Shown here in pieces: positions 1 to 6,423 of a DNA stretch of 13,748 bases (its first letter is position 1; each line of letters opens with the position of its first letter). Location of the stretch: assembly GCA_021201175.1 (NCBI GenBank), contig JAJQFK010000003.1, forward strand, positions 1-13,748. Reading direction: 5' to 3'. The position numbers were made by a program, and so were the translations under genes. The notes beneath the pieces are model-generated. The model was not told the origin of the DNA and made no database searches. It was given only the letters and a program-made list of their open reading frames with translations. This DNA comes from Candidatus Gastranaerophilales bacterium (GTDB taxonomy: Bacteria; Cyanobacteriota; Vampirovibrionia; Gastranaerophilales; Gastranaerophilaceae).

Positions 1-354
1 CTACGGCACAAGTTTTGTGAAACTTTTTTAAAAAGTTTCCCCGTCCGGAGGACAAAATTTTGAATTTGAATTAAGTTTAAATAAGCCATATATAAAAAAC
101 TCCAGCTTTGTTTCAAACTTATTCTTTTTACAGATGGTTTAACACTTATTCATTCAAAAAAATTGTACACAACAAGTAATCAGGTTTTTTATAAAATATT
201 TCTTTGTGTTGCAGTTTAATTCAGAATTCAGCCGGATTATATTTCTTCAGTTCTGATTTTAATTGTAATTCTACTTCAAATGTACGATTTTAAGCTAAAA
301 ATGTTTATTTTTTTCACGTTTTATCGGATGATGTAATAAGAGGAATAAAAGTTA
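1..354. other. Intergenic region upstream of the large TPR gene
   Basis: No convincing gene lies here; stops are frequent in all frames. The first 62 bases are relatively GC-rich and palindromic (separate entry). The rest is AT-rich with short T and A runs. A TATAAA-like box at 190-195 has no well-spaced -35 partner, so I do not assign a promoter to the gene at 355, although one must lie in this stretch or upstream of it. Confidence 0.6.
7..62. repeat. Cluster of four short palindromes at the window edge
   Basis: Four inverted repeats follow one another: CACAA/TTGTG (7-11 with 15-19), GAAACTTTTT/AAAAAGTTTC (19-28 with 30-39, perfect 10-bp arms around one base), GTCC/GGAC (43-46 with 50-53) and the palindrome CAAAATTTTG (53-62). 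No T run follows on either strand, so this is not an ordinary intrinsic terminator. It could be the end of an intergenic repeat element cut by the window edge. Confidence 0.45.
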
Positions 355-2025
355 ATGTTTGAAGAAACGGCAAATTATACTTTTGAAACTGATAAAGATT
401 TCGATTTTGATTCAATGGCTCAAAGTTGCCTTGAGGATGCTCGCAAGTTCCATGAACAGTATCTTATAAAAGGACAGAAAAATGATTTAAATAATGCCGT
501 TGATAATTATATTGATGCGATTAAGTTTAATCCTAATATTGCAGAAGCATATTACAGACTTGCCGCATTGTTATGGGATAAAGGAGAAATAAATCTCAAT
601 TCGGCAATTGAACAGTGTAAATCAGCTATAAATTTATCTCCGTCTAATCCAAATGCCAGAATTTATGCGGGATTCTTTCTTGAACTTGCAAAAAATTATG
701 ATGACGCCGAAAAAGAATTTAAAGCCGCAATAAAGCTTAGTCCTTTTAAATCCGCAAGGTCAAGATTTTCTCTTGCTTCTTTGTATCTTGATAAAATGCA
801 AAATACAAAAATTAATCCTAAAGATTTTTCACAGTATTTATATTACATGTTATCCGGCAGTCTTACTGTTTCATTGGATTATCCTTCTTTAAAAATGATT
901 TATAAAAACTTATCAAAAAATATTTCTTTAGCTTTTTATAATTTTGCTGGAGGCTTTCTTGAAAAAACAAAAAATTATACGATGGCGGTTAAAGCCTACG
1001 ATATAGCTGCTGATGCTACCGGCAGAAGTGAAATATTTTATAATAAAATCGGTGACATAAATATAAAAGAAGAAGAAATTTCAGAAGCCAGAAATTCTTA
1101 TATCAAAGCCCTTGAAGCTAATCCGTATAATAAAGAATTACTTCTAAAGGTTGCTACTATTTCGCAGGTTTATTTTGAAAATGATGTTGATATTCCTATT
1201 GACTGTTATTCAAAGCTTCTTGAAATTGAAGAAAATAATGCCGGAATATATTATGAATTAGGTCATTTATACCTAAAAAAAGATGATTATATAAATTCTA
1301 TAAATGCGTTTAAACTTGCGTTGGAAAAGGATAATTCTAATCCGTTTTATCATAATGCGCTGGCATATTCTCTTGTCAGAGCGGAGCAGTATGATGAAGC
1401 GTGCGAACATTACAAATTTGCAATTGAAAAGAATCCGGATCCTGAGTGGACTGCAATAGTTTGTCAGGCATTGGCTTCCTTGTATTATAATGTTTTTGAT
1501 GATACAGACAGCGCAATGGATTTACTGCAATTTGCAATAATGCTTGATTCTTCTAATGATGAGGTCTTTTTGGAACTGGGCGACATTTATTCAGACTCTG
1601 AGGATTTAGACAGCGCAATAAAATCTTATTGTGAAGCAGTAAAATTAAATCCTAAAAATCCGATAGCTTATAATAAGTGTGCTATGGCTTTATGGCAAAA
1701 AGATTATCTTGAAGAAGCAATTATTGCCTATAATAAAGCTATTAATATTGATTCAGGCTATTATGCCGCTTATAATAATTTAGGTGTTATATATTTAGAC
1801 GGAATACGTAATTTAAAAGAAGCTGAAAAATTATTTAAAAAAGCTATTTCTCTTAAAGAAGATTATGTTATGGCTCATTTTAATTTGGGACGTACATACG
1901 CTGTATTAGAAAAAAATATTGATGCCGCAAAAGAATTTCAAATAGCATTAGACTTTAATGAAAAAAATCAGGAACTTGATTCTGAAAGTATCAAAACAAA
2001 ATTATATGAGTTGTTTGAAGTTTAG
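355..2025 (+). CDS. Large tetratricopeptide repeat (TPR) protein
   Basis: A 556-residue protein built almost entirely of TPR units, which form helical scaffolds that bind other proteins. Roughly a dozen repeats can be picked out: about residues 28-132 (three), 191-295 (three, less regular) and 296-537 (seven in register, for example around 296-329, 401-434, 435-468 and 469-503). They show the usual pattern of small and aromatic residues (A-x-Y-N-x-L-G, Y-x-x-A-I-x-x-Y-x-x-A-I, then N-P). Residues 133-190 are a non-canonical helical stretch. The acidic N-terminus has no signal peptide or membrane segment, so it is probably cytoplasmic. The ATG is preceded by AAGAGGA (338-344), 10 nt upstream. 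It converges on another TPR gene 37 bp away. The partner is unknown and no enzymatic domain is visible. Confidence 0.9.
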   Translation: MFEETANYTFETDKDFDFDSMAQSCLEDARKFHEQYLIKGQKNDLNNAVDNYIDAIKFNPNIAEAYYRLAALLWDKGEINLNSAIEQCKSAINLSPSNPNARIYAGFFLELAKNYDDAEKEFKAAIKLSPFKSARSRFSLASLYLDKMQNTKINPKDFSQYLYYMLSGSLTVSLDYPSLKMIYKNLSKNISLAFYNFAGGFLEKTKNYTMAVKAYDIAADATGRSEIFYNKIGDINIKEEEISEARNSYIKALEANPYNKELLLKVATISQVYFENDVDIPIDCYSKLLEIEENNAGIYYELGHLYLKKDDYINSINAFKLALEKDNSNPFYHNALAYSLVRAEQYDEACEHYKFAIEKNPDPEWTAIVCQALASLYYNVFDDTDSAMDLLQFAIMLDSSNDEVFLELGDIYSDSEDLDSAIKSYCEAVKLNPKNPIAYNKCAMALWQKDYLEEAIIAYNKAINIDSGYYAAYNNLGVIYLDGIRNLKEAEKLFKKAISLKEDYVMAHFNLGRTYAVLEKNIDAAKEFQIALDFNEKNQELDSESIKTKLYELFEV

Positions 2026-2042
2026 TAAGCCCTTTGGAGTGG

Positions 2043-2066
2043 GAAAAATGCGAGCGGCAACACTAG
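2043..2066 (-). repeat. Short copy of the sequence that opens the three-hairpin element
   Basis: On the minus strand this reads CTAGTGTTGCCGCT then CGCATTTTTC. The plus strand at 5490-5510 reads CTAGTGTCGCC then CGCATTTTTC: 20 of 21 bases match if three bases (GCT) are taken as inserted. It sits between two convergent TPR genes and supplies the TAG stop of the minus-strand gene. Confidence 0.5.
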
Positions 2067-2740
2067 GATATATTATTTAGTATTTGTAATTGAATTTTTG
2101 CGGGGCAATATCCGCTATTTACCTCAATTGCTTTGTTAAAAGATAATGCGGCTTTATCATACATTTTTTTCTTAATATATAATTCTCCGTTCAAAAAATG
2201 CGTTTCAGGATCCTTATAACAAATATCAAGACTTGTTTTTAAATATTCCTCCGCTTTGTCATAAAAGCCGTTATTTAAAAAAACTCTTGCACAGTATTTA
2301 TAAACCTCTCTGTTAAAATTGCTTAGTGATTCTGTATTTAGTAAAACCTTGTCAATAAATTTATTTTGATTGTAAAAAAATAACATCTCTAAATCTTGTT
2401 CAAAGAAATTTCTTATTTGAAAATATGTAGGATTTTCACTGTTTTTATCCTGAACAAGTCTTGATAAAAAATAAAGCCATTTAGCAGCCGGAGATTCTTC
2501 TTTTATAAATTTTAAAATTAATTCAGCCCTAAATGCTTTTCCTTCCATTAAAAGGCAATAAGAGAGCATAAGATAATTTTTTGATTTTTTAAAGTAGGAT
2601 TTAGCTTTTTTTAAATCTTTCTCATATAAAAAAACCTTCCCTAACATATTAAAACTCCGGATATCATTTGAATTTACTAATAATTCTTTTAATCCGGAGT
2701 AATTTTTATCCTTATAAAACAATTGATATTTATTTATCAT
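2063..2740 (-). CDS. Small TPR-like protein
   Basis: A 225-residue, lysine- and asparagine-rich helical protein with no signal peptide. Two TPR units are clear near the C-terminus (about 146-178 and 179-212, with Y-D-K-A-E-E-Y-L and Y-D-K-A-A-L-S-F-N-K-A-I). A weaker one lies around 29-60. The middle (about 61-145) is rich in aromatic and leucine residues and looks like degenerate helical repeats. The start lies only 5 nt after the stop of the upstream exported TPR gene and has no good Shine-Dalgarno sequence, so translation is probably coupled to that gene. Its TAG stop falls inside the short repeat at 2043-2066. Function is unknown; a structural or adaptor role is inference. Confidence 0.82.
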   Translation of the reverse strand: MINKYQLFYKDKNYSGLKELLVNSNDIRSFNMLGKVFLYEKDLKKAKSYFKKSKNYLMLSYCLLMEGKAFRAELILKFIKEESPAAKWLYFLSRLVQDKNSENPTYFQIRNFFEQDLEMLFFYNQNKFIDKVLLNTESLSNFNREVYKYCARVFLNNGFYDKAEEYLKTSLDICYKDPETHFLNGELYIKKKMYDKAALSFNKAIEVNSGYCPAKIQLQILNNIS

Positions 2741-2745
2741 CAGAT

Positions 2746-3333
2746 TTAGGCTTTATTGGTATTCATCTCATTCTGCTGCATTTTAGCACGTTCCTGTCTG
2801 ATAAATTCCTGCGCACTCGGATGAATATTTTGTGAGTACGAACCATTTATTAAATTTTCAATATCTTGTTCTCCCGGTTGTTTTACGGGTTTAATATTTA
2901 AGTTAGCAAAATATTGCTGAAAAAAACCTACCGGATTCTCTTTTAATTTTAATATTTCATCAAGATTAAAATTTTTATAATTACATTTTGAAGCATCTTC
3001 TATACACATTTGAGCTTGAATAGAGTATGAAGTGAGCTGCGGAACCGTATCAAGCGCAATAACCTCATCAAATGCTGCAATAGCTTCATCTTGCATTGCA
3101 ATTTGCATATAGGAACTACCCAAATAGTACCATGCAACAGCATTATCCGGATTATAGTCGGTATACTCTCTTAACTCCGATATACAGCCTAAATAGTCTT
3201 TAGCTTTATATTTTGCAATTGCCGCATTTATAATACCCGCATCGCCGTCTGCAGCTATAGCAGTCATTGTGCTTATATTACAAAATGTCATAAATGCTGC
3301 CAAAACTAAACCTGTTATAAATACTTTTTTCAT
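2746..3333 (-). CDS. Exported TPR protein with signal peptide
   Basis: The likely start is the ATG at 3333, giving 195 residues. An upstream in-frame ATG at 3378 would add 15 residues, but only the 3333 start has a strong ribosome binding site (GGAAGGTGA, 8 nt away) and it puts a clean signal peptide at the N-terminus: MKK, a hydrophobic core (about 4-20), then AIA before ADGD, with cleavage near residue 27-28. There is no lipobox, so it is predicted to be a soluble exported (periplasmic) protein. Two TPR units follow (about 31-62 and 63-95). The C-terminal half is less ordered, with an N-I-H-P-S-A-Q-E-F-I-R stretch near 159-169 and a charged tail. It is the first gene of a two-gene unit with the TPR gene downstream. 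Partner unknown. Confidence 0.85.
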   Translation of the reverse strand: MKKVFITGLVLAAFMTFCNISTMTAIAADGDAGIINAAIAKYKAKDYLGCISELREYTDYNPDNAVAWYYLGSSYMQIAMQDEAIAAFDEVIALDTVPQLTSYSIQAQMCIEDASKCNYKNFNLDEILKLKENPVGFFQQYFANLNIKPVKQPGEQDIENLINGSYSQNIHPSAQEFIRQERAKMQQNEMNTNKA

Positions 3334-3341
3334 ATTTAATA

Positions 3342-3350
3342 TCACCTTCC
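3342..3350 (-). promoter_or_regulatory. Shine-Dalgarno site that sets the start of the exported TPR gene
   Basis: On the minus strand this reads GGAAGGTGA, ending 8 nt before the ATG at 3333. It argues against the longer reading from 3378, whose extra residues would bury the signal peptide. Confidence 0.7.
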
Positions 3351-3581
3351 ATTGTTTTGTATAAGAATGCAAAAACAATTCAACCTTATAATAAATTATA
3401 TACCCAATTATACAAAAATTCCTAATCTATTCATATTATAAATAAAAAATTTTTTTTAATTTTTTTATCCGTAAATATTTCGATGGCATAATAGCTTATA
3501 TCTACTGGATTTAAATGAAATTTATTTTTAATATCACTTAAAAGTATGAAATTTTTTTTAAACTACTATATTAACAATTGT

Positions 3582-3608
3582 AACATATGTATAATATATG
3601 TATATGTT
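3582..3608 (+). promoter_or_regulatory. Candidate promoter and operator dyad of the XRE gene
   Basis: A consensus -10 box TATAAT sits at 3590-3595, directly preceded by TG; no good -35 box is visible at 17 bp. The box lies inside a 27-bp imperfect palindrome whose outer arms are AACATAT (3582-3588) and ATATGTT (3602-3608), with matching inner TAT/ATA positions. A second small palindrome, ACAATTGT, lies at 3574-3581. An inverted repeat over the promoter of a small XRE protein gene is the usual layout for self-repression. That role is inference. Confidence 0.5.
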
Positions 3609-3627
3609 GAGTATAAAAAATGCCGGC

Positions 3628-3634
3628 GGGGAGG
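3628..3634 (+). promoter_or_regulatory. Shine-Dalgarno site that sets the XRE start
   Basis: GGGGAGG lies 6 nt before the ATG at 3641. The alternative ATG at 3620 lies upstream of this site and has no SD of its own, so 3641 is preferred. Confidence 0.75.
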
Positions 3635-3640
3635 ATAAGC

Positions 3641-3871
3641 ATGAAAATAAAAATTAAGGATACCGCAAGAACGAATAAAAATTGGAGTCTTTATAAGCTT
3701 GCAAAGGTTCTTGACCTTCCGCAGCAGACTGTTTATAGTTGGGCAAGCGGAAGAACACAGCCTTCTTATGAAAACATGGACAGACTCTGTGAAGCGCTCA
3801 ATTGCTCTGTGGGTGAATTATTTGAAGCTGAACCCGTTCAGCAAAAATTAAATCTTGCAGTTAATCAATAA
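3641..3871 (+). CDS. Small XRE/Cro-family transcriptional regulator
   Basis: A 76-residue DNA-binding protein, essentially one helix-turn-helix domain (about residues 9-63). The S-L-Y-K-L-A-K-V-L-D-L stretch followed by P-Q-Q-T-V-Y-S-W-A-S-G-R (about 16-38) is the HTH with its recognition helix. P-S-Y-E-N-M-D-R-L-C-E-A-L-N-C and S-V-G-E-L-F are the closing helices typical of Cro/C1-type domains. No ligand-binding or dimerisation domain follows, only a 13-residue polar tail. The start at 3641 is chosen over 3620 because of the SD at 3628-3634. The dyad over its own promoter suggests autoregulation. No toxin-like partner is adjacent on the same strand, so it looks like a lone regulator and not an antitoxin. 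Its 3' end overlaps that of tlyA by 11 bp, tail to tail. Confidence 0.9.
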   Translation: MKIKIKDTARTNKNWSLYKLAKVLDLPQQTVYSWASGRTQPSYENMDRLCEALNCSVGELFEAEPVQQKLNLAVNQ

Positions 3872-4673
3872 GTTCATTATGTGCTTTATCTGCTATTGTT
3901 TCAGGATTTATATCCGTATAACAAGGTGTATTTGTGAGATAAATTAAATATTCAATATTACCTTTTGGTCCTTTTATGGGGGAATATGTCAGGTCTTTTA
4001 CAAAAAGATTAATATTTTCACAAAATTTTATAATATCATTTATTACTTCAACATGAATTTCTTTTTCCCGAACTACCCCATTTTTTCCGACCTGTGTTTT
4101 TCCTGCTTCAAATTGGGGTTTTATTAATGACACTATTTCAAATCCATCTTTTGAGGCAAGTTTTATTATATTTTCTATTACTTTCTTGATTGAAATGAAA
4201 GATAAATCCATTGTTATAAATTGAGCCTTTTCATCACCATCGTCATATATATCTTCTAAATTGCAGGATTTTATATTGACTCTTTCTATAACTTTAACTC
4301 TGCTGTCGGTTCTTAATTTCCATGATATTTGACCATAGCCTACATCAACGCTGTAAACTTTTTTTGCTCCGTATTGAAGCATGCAATCAGTAAACCCGCC
4401 CGTTGATGCACCGGCATCAAGACAAATTTTATCTTTAATATTTATCCCGAATGTTTTCATTGCTTTATCAAGTTTAAATCCGCCTCTTGAAACAAACGGC
4501 ATGGATTTTATTTCAAATACCGTATTGTCTTTGGGTTCTATTTGATAACCCGCCTTAGTTATTACAATTCCGTCAACCTTTACATCTCCTGCCATTATAG
4601 CAGCTTGTGCTTTACTCTTTGTTTCAAAAAATCCTTTATCAGTTAAAATTTTATCTAAACGTTCTTTTGTCAT
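3861..4673 (-). CDS. tlyA: TlyA-type rRNA 2'-O-methyltransferase
   Basis: A 270-residue protein of the TlyA family, which uses S-adenosylmethionine to methylate ribose 2'-O positions in rRNA (in studied members, C1409 of 16S and C1920 of 23S). An S4 RNA-binding domain occupies about residues 2-55 (E-R-L-D-K-I-L, A-G-D-V-K-V-D-G). A FtsJ-like methyltransferase fold follows, with SAM motif D-A-G-A-S-T-G-G-F-T-D (86-96). The catalytic tetrad is likely K67, D156, K185 and E241. The chosen start (4673) gives the family-typical N-terminus M-T-K-E-R-L-D and lies 1 nt after the tatD stop; a start at 4715 would add 14 residues inside tatD. An intact S4 domain and this length match the longer TlyA type, which acts on both subunits. 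The SD is weak, so coupling to tatD is likely. Confidence 0.92.
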   Translation of the reverse strand: MTKERLDKILTDKGFFETKSKAQAAIMAGDVKVDGIVITKAGYQIEPKDNTVFEIKSMPFVSRGGFKLDKAMKTFGINIKDKICLDAGASTGGFTDCMLQYGAKKVYSVDVGYGQISWKLRTDSRVKVIERVNIKSCNLEDIYDDGDEKAQFITMDLSFISIKKVIENIIKLASKDGFEIVSLIKPQFEAGKTQVGKNGVVREKEIHVEVINDIIKFCENINLFVKDLTYSPIKGPKGNIEYLIYLTNTPCYTDINPETIADKAHNELID

Positions 4674-4674
4674 T

Positions 4675-5430
4675 TTAAATATTAAATACCCTTTTTGCGT
4701 TATCGGTTGTTTCAATTTTTATTTCTTGTACGTCCGTACTTCTCAATTCGGCGATTTCTTGAGCAATATATTTTAAATATGCCGGAGAATTGAGTTTACC
4801 GCGGAATGGAACCGGTGTAAGATACGGGGCATCTGTTTCTAAGAGCATTCTGTTTAGCGGAATAATTTTTGCGGTTTCCTTCAAGTCTTTTGCATTTTTG
4901 AAAGTTACAACACCTCCTATTGCAATATAATACCCCTTATCAATACATTTTAAGGCAAAATTAGGCGCCCCTGAAAAACAGTGAAATATTACATCTTTTA
5001 AATTATATTTGTTTAAAATTTCAAATACATCATCATGGGCTTCTCTGTCATGGATTACGACGGGCATTTGTACCTCTTGTGCTATTTCCAGCTGAGCATG
5101 CAAGATTTTCTTTTGTTCTTCTTTTGTGTCTGCGCCATAATGATAATCAAGCCCTATTTCTCCGATTGCCGTAATCTTTTCATGTTTTAAATAATTATAA
5201 ATTTTTTCTTCGGTTTCTTTATTGTAAGTTTTAAATTCGGAAGGGTGTACCCCTATTGTTCCGTATAACATGTTGTAATTTTCACAATAAGAAATGATTT
5301 CCTCAAATGTTGACGGTTCTACTCCCGGGATAATAACCTTTTCAACTTCTTCATCAGATATTTCATTCAAAAAATTATCGAAATTCTGCTTATATTCATC
5401 AAAATTTATATGCGAGTGTGTATCAATCAT
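4675..5430 (-). CDS. tatD: TatD-family metal-dependent deoxyribonuclease
   Basis: A 251-residue TIM-barrel metallohydrolase of the TatD/YcfH family, usual length for the group. Metal ligands are in the expected order: D-T-H-S-H (H5, H7), G-E-I-G-L-D-Y-H (E91), V-I-H-D-R (H127), I-F-H-C-F-S-G (H150) and L-E-T-D-A-P-Y-L (D200). Studied members are DNases, some with 3'-5' exonuclease activity linked to DNA repair; the YcfH subgroup is less well characterised. An AAGAGG ribosome site sits 7 nt before the ATG. tlyA starts 1 nt after its stop, so the two are co-transcribed. A small inverted repeat, TCTAAT/ATTAGA (5456-5461 with 5466-5471), lies 25 nt upstream of the start and could be regulatory. 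Confidence 0.94.
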   Translation of the reverse strand: MIDTHSHINFDEYKQNFDNFLNEISDEEVEKVIIPGVEPSTFEEIISYCENYNMLYGTIGVHPSEFKTYNKETEEKIYNYLKHEKITAIGEIGLDYHYGADTKEEQKKILHAQLEIAQEVQMPVVIHDREAHDDVFEILNKYNLKDVIFHCFSGAPNFALKCIDKGYYIAIGGVVTFKNAKDLKETAKIIPLNRMLLETDAPYLTPVPFRGKLNSPAYLKYIAQEIAELRSTDVQEIKIETTDNAKRVFNI

Positions 5431-5489
5431 ATAATTGCCTCTTTCGTTATTTTATTCTAATATAAATTAGATAAAATTAATATCTTAAT

Positions 5490-5598
5490 CTAGTGTCGCC
5501 CGCATTTTTCGATGACTCCTCGTCACCGAAAAATTGGGGCTCACCTTTTCAAGGTGTCACTCGAAAATTTCGCTCACGTTCCTTATCGCGAAATTTTC
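5490..5598. repeat. Three-hairpin intergenic element
   Basis: Three strong inverted repeats lie in tandem in the tatD upstream spacer. Stem A pairs 5504-5516 with 5522-5534 (12 of 13 pairs, 5-base loop). Stem B pairs CACCTT (5542-5547) with AAGGTG (5551-5556) around a 3-base loop. Stem C pairs GAAAATTTCGC (5563-5573) with GCGAAATTTTC (5588-5598), 11 perfect pairs around a 14-base loop. The block is richer in GC than its flanks and has no open frame. It lies between two genes that point away from it, so a terminator is not expected. It could be a structured RNA or an intergenic repeat unit. Its first 21 bases resemble 2043-2066. Confidence 0.65.
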
Positions 5599-5678
5599 TT
5601 GGACAACTTAATATGTGTTTACATGGTGACAAATATTATTTTTAGAGGTTTTGTATAAATAGTACTACAGGAAATAAC

Positions 5679-6389
5679 ATGTCGAATATCATAAATAACA
5701 CAAATTATAATCACATTGACAATAATATAAACAAGAAAAATGTCAAAAAAGCTTCTATTGCCGGAAGTGCAATAGGTATAGGCGCGGCTGTTGCCGGAAT
5801 TTATGCCATGGCAAAAAAGGGTAATCCTTCCTTAAAATTAAAAAACATTTCATACGAAGAAAAAGATGTTCTTTTAATTGGGGCTGCATCTGTATTAGGC
5901 GGTCTTGCCGGGGGACTCGCCGCTGATAAAGAAAAAAAGAATATTAAACCTAAATTACGTGAAGCATCGCAGCAATTTTTCGGCAATATGGTCTGTCCTA
6001 TAGGACTTTTGGCGGCAAGTAATAAGTTTTTAGATAAAACTAACTTTAAACTTCCTCAAATTAACTCTGCTTCAAAAACCGCTAAAGCTGTTAATACAGT
6101 ATTAAATGTTTTGCCAAAGGCTGCTCTTACCGTTGCCTCCCTCGTCGGCGGTATGGAAATTGGTAATAAAATTATGAATAATGTTAATAATAAAATTTTT
6201 AAAGAAGATGTTAAGCATGATGTTAAGCCGGAAGATTATCTCGTTCATGCTGATGATTTATGTCTTACCGCTAATATGCTTTTGAAAAATGTAAAATCAG
6301 TTTCGGCAGTAACATCAAAAGTTTTACCCGCAACTTTTATCGTTGCAGGTTCAAAAACAGGCATGCAGCAATCAGGCGAAAATGCATAA
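5679..6389 (+). CDS. Unrecognised glycine-rich protein with several hydrophobic segments
   Basis: A 236-residue protein I do not recognise. The first 20 residues are asparagine-rich and polar, with no signal peptide. Glycine/alanine-rich hydrophobic stretches follow at about 25-45 (G-S-A-I-G-I-G-A-A-V-A-G), 63-82 (G-A-A-S-V-L-G-G-L-A-G-G-L-A-A), 103-114, 141-162 and 207-225, separated by lysine-rich linkers. The spacing of small residues is of the glycine-zipper type, seen in proteins that pack or insert helices in membranes. The SD is AGGA (5669-5672), 6 nt before the ATG. A TATAAA box at 5654-5659 lies close upstream without a clear -35. It is a single-gene unit, convergent with rseP. It is probably a membrane-associated protein; function is unknown. 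Confidence 0.8.
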   Translation: MSNIINNTNYNHIDNNINKKNVKKASIAGSAIGIGAAVAGIYAMAKKGNPSLKLKNISYEEKDVLLIGAASVLGGLAGGLAADKEKKNIKPKLREASQQFFGNMVCPIGLLAASNKFLDKTNFKLPQINSASKTAKAVNTVLNVLPKAALTVASLVGGMEIGNKIMNNVNNKIFKEDVKHDVKPEDYLVHADDLCLTANMLLKNVKSVSAVTSKVLPATFIVAGSKTGMQQSGENA

Positions 6390-6423
6390 AATTTTTGCAA
6401 TGAGTTTGATTGCCCGAGAAAAT

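Larger units (their letters stand above)
3334..3640. other. Divergent AT-rich spacer between the exported TPR gene and the XRE gene
   Basis: About 307 bp with the corrected starts. It must hold promoters for both genes. For the minus-strand gene, TTGTAT (3415-3410) and TATTAT (3393-3388) with a 16-bp spacer are a weak candidate; TATAAT at 3400-3395 is an alternative. The middle (about 3440-3560) is T- and A-tract DNA in which I see no gene or stable hairpin. The plus-strand promoter and dyad near 3582-3608 have their own entry. Confidence 0.5.

Noticed and set aside
3334..3378. Longer start (3378) for the exported TPR protein
   Set aside because: It would put 15 polar residues before the signal peptide, and the strong SD points to 3333.
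3641..3871. XRE gene as an antitoxin of a toxin-antitoxin pair
   Set aside because: No small co-directional partner gene is next to it; the neighbours are tlyA (convergent) and an exported TPR gene (divergent).
4674..4715. Longer start (4715) for tlyA
   Set aside because: It would overlap tatD by 41 bases and add residues not found in the family before the S4 domain.
5801..5986. A 61-codon minus-strand frame inside the glycine-rich protein gene
   Set aside because: The plus-strand gene has a good SD and a longer coherent frame; the minus frame has no SD or family resemblance.
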